Below, one piece after another: positions 55,001 to 64,000 of a stretch of DNA of 64,000 bases. The notes beneath the pieces were generated by a model. The model was not told the DNA's origin and did no database searches. It saw only the letters and a program-made list of their open reading frames with translations. The stretch is from positions 16,545,501-16,609,500 of the forward strand of contig NC_090134.1 of NCBI RefSeq assembly GCF_040581485.1. The letters are read 5' to 3'. The stretch comes from Linepithema humile (Eukaryota; Arthropoda; Insecta; Hymenoptera; Formicidae). A program made the translations under genes and the position numbers. The first letter of the stretch is position 1. The number at the start of each line of letters is the position of its first letter.

Positions 55001-55592
55001 TTTTAACTCGCAGACACTTTCCCGAGCAAAAGTTCAGACAAGAATCAATGATTTTTTCATGTACAAATATCGAAAATAATTCGCCGAGAAGAATAACTGT
55101 TTGTCAGCAGAAGAAATACGAGGCTGTAACGAAGTGCTGGGTGCTATCGATCTTCCCCGCGGCTCGTTCCCGCGTCATTAATCCTAAATAAGGTTTATAA
55201 GATAAAGTGGAATGGGCTTGTGAAGGTCAATAAATCTGGAAGAAAATAGTAAATTTGTTTCGTATGAACTCCAGACTCGTGGCGTTACTTACTTATGTAA
55301 CACGTACAATTTTACAATTCGCTTAATTTCATCCATTGTACTCTTCATGTTTTACACATTTAAATTCTCGTATTTATTTCCAAAATGCGTTTTCGTTGCA
55401 AAAATGTGCCATGTTAACTATTTGATAGTACAACGTTTTATTTTGCTTCTTTCACATTTATCAATGCGTTACACATTCATGTCCGAAATTTAATCGCACG
55501 CTTTTTTGCACTTGCTCAACAACCTTAATTCTCATTACGTCAGGCGAAACACAACACGCTTCAAGACGACTTATTATGCTGCGCGCCCTGAA
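52021..55592. other. 3.6-kb segment present only in duplication copy 1; no recognisable gene
   Basis: In copy 2 the flanking blocks Y and X are directly joined near 57480, whereas here they are separated by this segment. It begins AT-rich (a TA tract at 52050-52064), then is CpG-rich at about 52690-54160. ORFs of 99-172 codons occur on both strands without recognisable domains. No terminal inverted repeat, target-site duplication, transposase or reverse transcriptase was seen, so insertion in copy 1 and deletion in copy 2 remain equally open. Confidence 0.65.
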
Positions 55593-55890
55593 ATTACGAG
55601 GCGGGCCTCGACGGGACCATTCAAGCAATTTCATAGGGAACTATCTCATCGGCAATATGAAACTTCACGGCATCTCGTGCTACGTTACCCTCCTCAAGTC
55701 ATGATATTAGCATAAATATTCCGGCGCTGTTTCTGACCGAGATAGGAAACAATACCAATCTACGAAACTTCCGGAAAACTGAATTGTATAGGCAAACGGT
55801 ACACATTTCGATTTCTCTCGATCGCATATCATCGCTATGATTTTTCCTCTAATCATCTTTGTATAAAATTTACTTTTATTTTTTCCAAGT
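55593..55890 (+). repeat. Segmental duplication, unit X copy 1
   Basis: Homologous to 57481-57745. Shared blocks include GGCATCTCGTGCTA, CCTCAAGTCATGATATTAGC followed by ATAAATATTC, and CGATTTCTCTCGATCGCATA. No ORF is conserved between the copies, so it is probably just the 3' part of the duplicated unit. Confidence 0.85.
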
Positions 55891-56190
55891 TGTTTGATCT
55901 GTAGGGGGAAAAAAAAGGGACGTCGGTAATTTGTACGCAGTAGCTGAGTTATCGAGAAGCTGCACAGTTTTTTTCAGATTGCATTTAAAATTACTCCATA
56001 ATTAAACGTGATTTTGACATTTAAATCTCTTATATTATAAAAATGTGATTCTTTGCATGCGACAAAATGTCGCAAGTGTTTTGCCTTGCAAGTTTATGTG
56101 GATGCAAGTTGCTCAATCACTGATGTCCACATGTTGCTACACAATTTCCACGTTCTCTCTCTGACATCTCTCTCTGACTGTAATTAAGAA

Positions 56191-56238
56191 TTCTTAATAT
56201 TATGCATTATATTATTCTTAATATTTTGCATTATATTA
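56191..56238 (+). repeat. 24-bp tandem duplication upstream of the second peptide gene
   Basis: TTCTTAATATTATGCATTAT continuing ATTA (56191-56214) is repeated with one mismatch at 56215-56238, then a third partial TTCTTAAT begins at 56239. Copy 1 has only one equivalent unit near 50780-50800. Confidence 0.8.
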
Positions 56239-56743
56239 TTCTTAATGCAAAATTCAGATTAATTTAATCTCTGATTCAATAAAATGATTTTAATATGAGA
56301 AGTCATTTGAATGATAAGTTAATTCAATTAAGTACTTTCTCTTTTACATTAAAAACGCAATTCTTTCCATAAAATATTGAAAAATTTTAAGGAAGATATC
56401 GAAAGGAACATTTTTTAAAAATATTAAATGTAGTAATTTATACTTAATGTATTTATGTGATATAAACAACAGTCTAAACAAAGAGCGTTTGCATTTTATA
56501 AATGAAGGGCACATATTCTCTATGTTTCGACTTCTGTGTGTCTCTGCATTTGATTCTGACATATTTACGCGTATACGCGTTATAATTTTCTCACTGACAC
56601 ACATTCGAAAGAGTGCAGAAATAGCATGACGTATTATACCATTGTCAATACTTAATTGTCACAAAGCGGCGCATGTGGCGGCGATACAAAAACGTATTAT
56701 CAGATATCAATAGCAAGAAATAGATCAATATTCACAAGTTTTG

Positions 56744-56750
56744 TATAAAA
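56744..56750 (+). promoter_or_regulatory. TATA box of the second peptide gene
   Basis: TATAAAA, 88 bp upstream of the ATG, at the same distance as in the first gene. The next 34 nt match copy 1 exactly, and the leader as a whole differs by only about seven positions in 80. Confidence 0.6.
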
Positions 56751-56831
56751 ATGCTGCCGCTGCATCAGAGTGGCACAAGTTGTATTAAGCATCAGACCAA
56801 GTAGATCTAACATCTACAAACGAATCTGAAC

Positions 56832-57222
56832 ATGCGTAATGTATACGTATTTCTGCTCATAGTCGCGGCTTGCGTAATGATTAATGAGACTGTAAGTAAG
56901 AAATTAACTTATATGCATTTTCTTATATGCTTCCATAAGATATGCATAACGAGCTACCGCTGAAAATTTAGACTTATTTACATATTTCTTGCGTTATATT
57001 ATACGTGTATCTTAATTTCTCTAATAGAGGTCCTTGTTTCCTTCGGATATTTTCGCCTGTCCTTTCGGATTCTTAGACTGTCCACTGCTAGATAATTTTT
57101 TTGACAAGTGTTGTTGCGAAGATAATTGCAACTCTTGGAGTCACAGAAGGTGTTGCACAACTACTACAACTATTTCAACAACACCGTCTACAAATGGTAC
57201 AAATGGTACAAATCCTGGATAA
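56832..57222 (+). CDS. Secreted cysteine-rich peptide, knottin-like spacing, copy 2 (two exons, 84 aa)
   Basis: Exons 56832-56891 and 57028-57222; intron GTAAGT...TAG, 136 bp, phase 0. Exon 1 encodes the signal peptide (MRNVYVFLLIVAACVM...). The mature part has eight Cys: C31-x6-C38-x9-CCC(48-50)-x3-C54-x7-CC(62-63), followed by Thr 64-68 and a short tail with two NGT N-glycosylation sequons. The sub-pattern C-x6-C-x10-CC-x3-C-x7-C matches the general inhibitor-cystine-knot spacing, with one additional Cys pair. That is a spacing argument only; no fold is proven. Relative to the first gene it keeps seven more residues including C31, and it lacks the Asn expansion. Expression is probably driven by the conserved TATA promoter. 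No family was recognised; venom, antimicrobial or other secreted roles are possible. Confidence 0.8.
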
Positions 57223-57270
57223 TGGATAATAATGTCGCTGATGGAGGAAGGCAGTGAGTTATTTCAAATT

Positions 57271-57276
57271 ATTAAA
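57271..57276 (+). terminator. Possible polyadenylation signal, second peptide gene
   Basis: ATTAAA about 50 nt after the stop codon, in a block conserved with 51881-51886. A canonical AATAAA follows at 57406-57411. Confidence 0.35.
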
Positions 57277-57480
57277 GTAATTAGAAACATCAAAAGATAA
57301 TGCGACGCAAAATGATTAATAGATATGAATTCGCAGTAAGATATATTTGAATATATAATATTATAAAAAAAGATAAATAATGCAATACGCATACAAGCGC
57401 ACTAAAATAAAACTGCAAGCGTATAATAGCAAGCGGTTAAATATTTTTGTTACATCCGGAATGGCAGGTTTAATTTATAT

Positions 57481-57745
57481 ATTACAAGGCGGGTCTCGAC
57501 GAGCAATTTTATAAAGAACTGTTTGATCGGCAATATGAAGCTTCACGGCATCTCGTGCTATGTTACTTTCCTCCTCAAGTCATGATATTAGCATAAATAT
57601 TCAGGCGCTGTTTCTGAAACCAATCTATGAAACTTCCAGAAAACTGAATTATACGGGCAAACGATGCACGTTTCGATTTCTCTCGATCGCATATCGCTGT
57701 ATGATTATTATTTTTATTTGTTTTCTATGTTGTTCTTGATTCACT
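57481..57745 (+). repeat. Segmental duplication, unit X copy 2
   Basis: Paralog of 55593-55890, joined directly to the end of unit Y copy 2. Homology fades near 57745 at GTTGTTCTTGATT, which resembles the GTTGTTTGATCTG at the start of unit Y and probably marks the duplication breakpoint. Confidence 0.8.
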
Positions 57746-60700
57746 TAACAATTCTATAATTGGAATGATTATTTTGAGATAGCTCGAGTATAATTAATTT
57801 AGAATCATAAACATAAATATTTCTCTTCCAATTTCCTTACGGCCCAATTTATGATTTACGCTGCCCGAATTGGAATACACGCGTAGGTTGCAGCGATCGT
57901 CTAAATCCTCCATCTGGTCTACATCGTCGATAAGGTCTTCGGGGTTCATGGAAGGATCGGAAGAGCCACGCCCTGCTCGCGTTGCTCGTTATTCACGGCG
58001 CGGCGGTGCTCCATCTCTCTCGCGCGCTCAGATCTCGTCGATGAATCTTATCCGGGCCGCGGGTCTCCTCGTTAAATCTCGCCAATCAGATATATATCGA
58101 GGGGGGTGAGAGAGGGCGGGGGAGAGATGCGAGGCAGTTTCGTGGTTGAGCGGTCGCTGCCCGTTTACACCGGATAAAATACTGCGTACTCGGGCAGATG
58201 CTCACCTCTCGCGCGAAAGCCTAACCCTATCCCGATTCTTCAGCGGTTGGCGGCTGCGGCGCGCATGCATTGTGTGTTTACGGTGTACGTTGTCGGCGCC
58301 TTGTATACTCCGAGTTCTCTCCTACGATTTTGTGTGAAGCACCAGCCGCGCTACTAGCCCCCGGTGCGTCGGTGTGTTTCTGGCGCGTTGTTGGGAGAGC
58401 GACCGCGCCGCAACTTCCCGCCTCCGCTTGCTCGTGGTGGCTCCCTCGGGCCACCTTCTCATTATCCGTTGGTGATGGTGGCTGCGGGATGGCGGCGGTG
58501 ATAGTGATGACGACGACGACGACGACGGAGGCAGCGGCGGCGGTCGCGTCGGTGGTGTTGGCGTTGGTAATGTAGTGGTGGTAGTCGCGTCCGTAATGGC
58601 AGTTCCGTCGCAACAAAGGAATCGTTATTAAGCGTCGACCCGCCCGGGGACGCACCTTCCTGGACAGTCCCAGTGAGAAGAGACGGATACGCTCCATCCA
58701 ACCTATTGTGTGCGTCGTCGCGCGCGCGCGAGCGCGCGCGAGCGCGAAGCCCGCGGAGGATAATTTTTAAAGGAAAACCGCGATTTTCGCACGTAGCATC
58801 ATCCCGCGCTCTTTGCATTCTCGCGCTATTCCGCGGTTCCGCAATATTTTTCCCAACTCCGAGAAAACTCGACGCGCGCGTCTTCTTGTCGCGCGGACGT
58901 TGACTTCATCTCCCACGGTGCAGTGGCACCGAGATGCCAGATACGAGGTGAAGAAAAATGCGCCGGCGTGCTCTAGTAGACCTTCTCCTCCCGAATAGCT
59001 ATATAGATGAAAGCGATTTCGTCGTGGATTAAGGCGCGAGACATCAGACGGACGCAATTGCGTTTTCGGATCTTCGAGTCGCGTTGTTCTCCTGATGTAT
59101 TCTCGTCATTAGGTCTCGGAACGTAACCGTATTCAGGCGTCTCGTTAACGTTATTGCATTCTACGTCTTCATTTCTTATCTAATTGCTGATCGAAGTATG
59201 TTTGCCCGAGTGCTTTATAAATCACACGTTAAGTAATATTTTGATAATCCTTTCGAAGATCGAGATCTTAGATTTTTTCGGAGATCAGACGATTTAGAAA
59301 TTCTTCGATGCTTACGAGCTAAGAAGAAGAAAAGTAAGTTCTTGTAAGAAGCAGTAAGTCCGACTTAGCTCCTATTATACACTAATACTCGTGTAAAAAG
59401 GCTCTTAAATAAGATTTGTTTCCTAAAACCGACGAGCAATAATATGGTCTTAAAGATTACAGTCATTATATGAATTGTTGCTATATTTTTTACGAATCTG
59501 GCTAATGGTTTTATTCCCATTCATTCAGAATAATAGTATAATAAGATTGATATACAAAGAAAAACGGAATAATATATTTAATATCAAAATATTGCGACTA
59601 AAACTTTAGATTAACTAGTTTAGATCGGAAGTTATTGCTTGTTTCGGGGAAAAAAGCTCCATATTTTGCCTTAACTTTTTTTACTTCCGCCAGCCGCCAA
59701 ACTTCGTTCTCTATGCCTTTCTGGAGGCACTCGGTTTAACCGGATTCCAGATAATTCACTTCCTTGCTCCTCGTCGTAGCAGGACATTAACGAAATTAAC
59801 GTGTGCGCTCGAGGTAAGATAAAATTTATATCATACGAGAGATAATATGCGCGATAGTCTTCGAGCATTATGCGTCGAATAGAAAAAGCCGCCGGATACG
59901 CGCATTTCAAAGTGACAAATTTTCCTACAGCTGTTTGATAATAAAATTTTTCTCACATAATTATTTCCCGATTTTAACGAATGTATGATTTCTTTGTTGT
60001 TGCAAATGAAGAAACAGTAGTGCGCTTTTTAATAAGACACCAATTATATTTCTAATCCTCCAGATTTTTTGTCCTCTCTCTCTCTCTCTATCTCTTTCTC
60101 TTCAAGCGATTTTATTTGTACATTGTATTATTAATGTTCTTGGTAGCAATTACTCACTGTCAAACGCGACGTAAGTTTAGACAAAAATTTTGAAAAGAAG
60201 ATAGATAGTTTCCATTATATGCGCGTAGTGTAACGGGGAGTGATAAATGATTTTGTAATAGATAAACATGGGAATGCATTTGTCACGAATGGGTATAAAT
60301 CAATATTAACCATTTAATTAAAATATTCTAAATACTTTTCCAACGGCAAACTGTTGAAACGTTGAAGTGATAGATGCTCCCGCGTTTCAATTCTCTCGGA
60401 TAAAGCTGCGCAATAGTGCCTAAACGCCTAAACGCACGGAACATTGTGTGCGCAACCTATCATCTGAAAAATTAGCGCTGCTATTGCGAGATACCGACAC
60501 CTGTCGAACGCGCCTCTCGAAATTTTTTCTCAGGTGTTCTGTCTGCTCAGACGTCTTGTTAGCCGAAGATTTGTGGCCGTCTCACCTCATTAGGGGATGC
60601 TACGGGCAATCGTCTCCGGACTAACCGGTGTTTTGGCCCCGCCTAATCGGCGTAAAATTCCACGATATTAAGCATTTCAACGGACGCTTTAAGCAACGCG

Positions 60701-63700
60701 TCTGTCGTAATCAGCGGCCAAATGCCAGCCGCTCCTCATTGCCGGGCTCTTTTAAGCATAGGTTACTCCAAAAGCGTACCCTTTCTGGAAACTACAATCG
60801 TTGAGTACCGACCGAAAAGCATCGTATAGACACGAAGCTCGCAAAGCCTGAATTAAAACGGGTCAGTGTGTAATCGATATCTGGAAACGAGAATCGTTAC
60901 TGTGAATTACCGCTTGAACGGTGGGATATATATCGCGTTTCACTGTCGATAAAATATCTCTTCTCTCGTTGACTCGACGCGCGGCTGTCTTGTATGCGCC
61001 CGCGGTTTCACGTGTTTGCAGAAACTTGTGTCGGTCTAGCGATAATGAAGTTAACCATTAAAAAAGTACTTTTACACCGACTGGCACTGGTAAACGTCAC
61101 GGTTTGTTCGAACCAACGACGAGTAAAGTTCAGTGAACTTGACGATGCAACGCGGAGTCGTGTGTAATATTTAATCGCTTGCACCAAGCGATGAAAAAAT
61201 AAAACGGACATCTTAACTCGATTGTCCATTCCAAACAGGTCGTGTTACGAATTAGAAACTCGCGAATAAGAAAATGATAATAAGTTACGCCATTTTATAT
61301 TCTATATAATTACTATTTGATTTTTTAATAATCTCTTCGAATCGCGAACTTAATAATATTTTGACACACAAAAGATTTTCACACGGAATAGCTCCGTTAA
61401 TAACTTCATTATTTAATTTCGTTCATCGATTTGAAGTGTGCAAACGCCGCCCTTTTACGCTAGGTATATTACACATGACGGGAAATGGATTGCCCCAACT
61501 ATTTTTGAGACGGTTTAAAAAAACACTTGGCACAGGTGAAACCGTCGAAACACGGTACGGCGATTAAACGCGGATACAACGACCGGAAATTCATTGTTTC
61601 GTTTCGGCAACATCGCGAGAGGGACAGGGGAGGAAAAGAGGGAAAGGAAATGGCAGAGGGGTGTTACGCTGGCGGGGAGCGAACCGGATTAAAGCCGCAT
61701 CAAAAGCGGGGATGGATATATAATTACATTAGCCTGTACTATCGGGTGGAAATAATAGGTTAGACGCAGCCAAGAGACCGGCGCGTATGCGGTAATTAGG
61801 TTGTATCAGGTTCGTAAGCTACGTTGTCAGCGAATGGACGATACGAGAGAGCGCGCGCACGAGCGAGCGAGCGCGCACGAGCGTGCCTACAAACACATTA
61901 GATTCTAATGACACGCTATTACATTTCGGGACAATCGCGCGAGATAGGTCGCGTCAAAGATTTCGTCGCGTCTCGGTCTTTCTCTCTCTCTCTCTCGTCG
62001 TTCTCTTTTTCTACACGTTCTTATTTTCTATCCACCTCTGATCTACTCGTCTCGTTAAACCTCGTCTCGTAGACGAGTTTACAACGAGTTTATTACTCGT
62101 GTTACTTTTGCCCGCCGTTCTCATTAAACGTAACGAGCATTCGTGCTTCGCGCGCGCGCACGCGGATCTTCAAACTGTGAGGCGCGTTTCACGCCGTCCA
62201 CGCTGCGCTTTCTGTCACGCTTCCATATCTGCGTATATGAAAAAATTGCAAGAATTCTTTGCTCCCTCCAGTTACGATAATAATTATCACAAAAGGACAG
62301 CGCGTCTGTCGAAGTTCAAAACGTTTACCTTGTTCGCGATCGCCGATGCCATTGTTGTGTATCTTCAATATATTTATGGGCAGTTGCGCGAGGGTGGCGA
62401 CAGGCAGGAAGAAACTTCTGGCGCGATCTCCGCTACAACGTTGAATTATGATCATTTTACGGGCGAAGATGGAGAGACCGGAGGAAAAGAAAAGGAATTA
62501 CGGTTATGCTTCCGATAAAATTCCGCGCCGCACGGCGCGAAATTATTTAAGGTGCACTGCTCTTCGAGGAGCTCGCCGAGACCATAGACTTCGTCGTCGG
62601 AATGTCGAAGCGCCAATCCTTTTTCTTTGGGTTTCTTAACCGACCGGCGCGGTGCCGGTCGTAAAAAAGACGAAACCCTTGCGACACGACCAATTCGACT
62701 TCCGTGCCCTTACGCTCGACTGTCCTATGAAGAAAAAAATCAATTTGTCCTATTTTCTGTACGCCGAGAAAGATAAGGGTGCTATAGAAAAAGAAACCAT
62801 CTTTCGGTGCGCAATCAGACCGATTCCGTTCGAGAAAGAAGGAAGACTTATATCTCCCTGCGCGAAAATTCATTCCTTCTCCGCTTCTTAAAAACAAAAC
62901 GAAACTGCAGAGAGAAGCCCATGCTTGTCTGTAAATAATTTGAGTGGAGTGCCTCGACTGCGCAGTCGAATCGTTGAGAGGTCCTTCTTTCTCTATCTCT
63001 TTCCCGTCCTCATTCTCTCTCTCTTTCTCTCTCCAGATTCACCGTTTGCGTACCTGAGCAAAAGCGCGGGGTGCACCCTGAGAGACGTAGATATTTTTCC
63101 ATGTGCAGACACGCATATATATGTACGTTGCGCGTAGAATCGTAGAGCGAGTGTGTATGTCGTTTCAGACGGCGGTACGACCGGTGCTTTTTGCAACGCA
63201 ACAAGCTCCGGCTCGATTGTCTCTAAAACCGTCCTCGGTGAAATGCACGTACTCTTTTCCTCGAGTTCCGTCGGTGCGCCGAGTGAGAGAGTCCCCCTTT
63301 AGCCTCACACGAATCCAGCCCTCCGCAAACTTCCGCGCGCTGTTTGGATAGGTGCTACGCACTCCGCTTCTCCAGAGACACTCGTCAGCGAATACGCCGA
63401 AGCAGACAGAATACGGCAACGCTGTTACATCGGCAAGAATGATTTGCGTAATGGCGTCGCGTGACTGAGTTTGTGTCGTGTCAGTGAATGAGCACGGCGA
63501 AAACATCAGACATGATTGGAATTTCTCACTGTTAAATCTTAATTAGCATGAACATCTCGAATTTATTTCTACAGAGCACTCTTTTGTTACAAAAACTGTT
63601 ACGTTATTAGAAATCTGATTGAAGATATTTTGTTCATTCGAAGTGAAAATTAATTTTCGAAAAGAAAATTTCAAGTCAAAGTTAATTCTTTTCATAAAAT

Positions 63701-64000
63701 GATTTGCGGGATTAAATTTATATAATAACGTTCTGTCGTAATAAAAATTTCTCTCCGGTAAGTTATTCGCTTGCCAATCGCGAGATCGGGATACGCTGAA
63801 ACCAGCGATGGTATAGCATTTGTGACGTCAGTTTGCATTCATTAGAAGTTTTTCTGCTAATGCGCGGTTCTATATCCGGAAAGATAATCGAACTCGTTCA
63901 AAACTAGTTTCCGGACGAGTGAAATTGGCATTCTCCCCGAGGCCGAGAACGTCGAGATCCGACGTTAGATTTTGTCAGGACATAGGATATTAGGCAACGC
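57746..64000. other. Non-coding stretch, no recognisable gene
   Basis: A strongly CpG-rich block spans about 58130-58960, with a (GAC)n tract at 58507-58527 and a CG/GA-alternating run at 58717-58745. AT-rich sequence follows at 59160-60370, then moderate GC to the end. Pyrimidine tracts lie at 60076-60102 and 61979-61998, and a perfect CRE (TGACGTCA) lies at 63823-63830 without a neighbouring TATA box. ORFs of up to 139 codons on both strands show no recognisable domain. Confidence 0.55.

Larger units (their letters stand above)
55892..57480 (+). repeat. Segmental duplication, unit Y copy 2 (carries the second peptide gene)
   Basis: Paralog of 50488-52020. It follows unit X directly, which gives the order Y-Z-X-Y'-X' expected from one tandem duplication. 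Copy 2 carries extra internal slippage, for example a 24-bp tandem duplication at 56191-56238 that copy 1 lacks. Confidence 0.9.

Noticed and set aside
1..64000. CRISPR arrays, bacterial operons, tRNA/rRNA genes, transposase or reverse transcriptase ORFs, known conserved insect microRNAs
   Set aside because: I looked for regular spaced repeats, B-box (GGTTCGA-type) sequences, transposon protein motifs and several common microRNA seeds and found no convincing match. This was by eye, so diverged copies may be missed.

Overview
The window reads as eukaryotic nuclear DNA from an insect, most likely a hymenopteran such as an ant. This is inferred from GT-AG spliced genes, a mosaic of CpG-rich and AT-rich blocks, many dinucleotide and trinucleotide microsatellites, and an insect-type SLC17 transporter. 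There are no operons, no ribosome-binding-site pattern, no CRISPR array and no tRNA or rRNA that I can recognise. Coding density is very low, and almost all the short ORFs look like chance open frames in GC-rich DNA.

Layout: about 1-40.3 kb has no protein I can recognise. It holds CpG-rich islands, AT-rich spacers, microsatellites, a few short duplications and one strong candidate core promoter at 4.8-5.1 kb (C/EBP-like site, perfect CRE, TATA box). From 40.3 to 44.4 kb, on the minus strand, lies a six-exon major facilitator superfamily gene of the SLC17 (sialin / inorganic phosphate cotransporter) type. Its exons join in frame to a 476-residue protein. 44.4-50.5 kb is intergenic and includes a degenerate 120-140 bp tandem repeat at 46.7-47.1 kb.

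From 50.5 to 57.7 kb there is a segmental tandem duplication. Each copy carries a two-exon plus-strand gene for a small secreted cysteine-rich peptide: copy 1 at 51397-51848 (105 aa) and copy 2 at 56832-57222 (84 aa). Both have a signal-peptide exon, a phase-0 intron of about 135 bp, a Cys domain with the spacing C-x9-CCC-x3-C-x7-CC, and a Thr/Ser/Asn tail. Copy 2 has one more upstream Cys and fits a knottin-like framework; copy 1 lacks it. Promoter and leader are better conserved than the mature peptide, which suggests fast divergence of the secreted part. Copy 1 also contains about 3.6 kb that copy 2 lacks.

57.7-64 kb again holds no recognisable gene, only a strongly CpG-rich block at 58.1-59.0 kb and AT-rich spacers. 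The peptide pair is the most novel-looking system here; the transporter is notable for lacking residues normally tied to proton coupling in SLC17 proteins.
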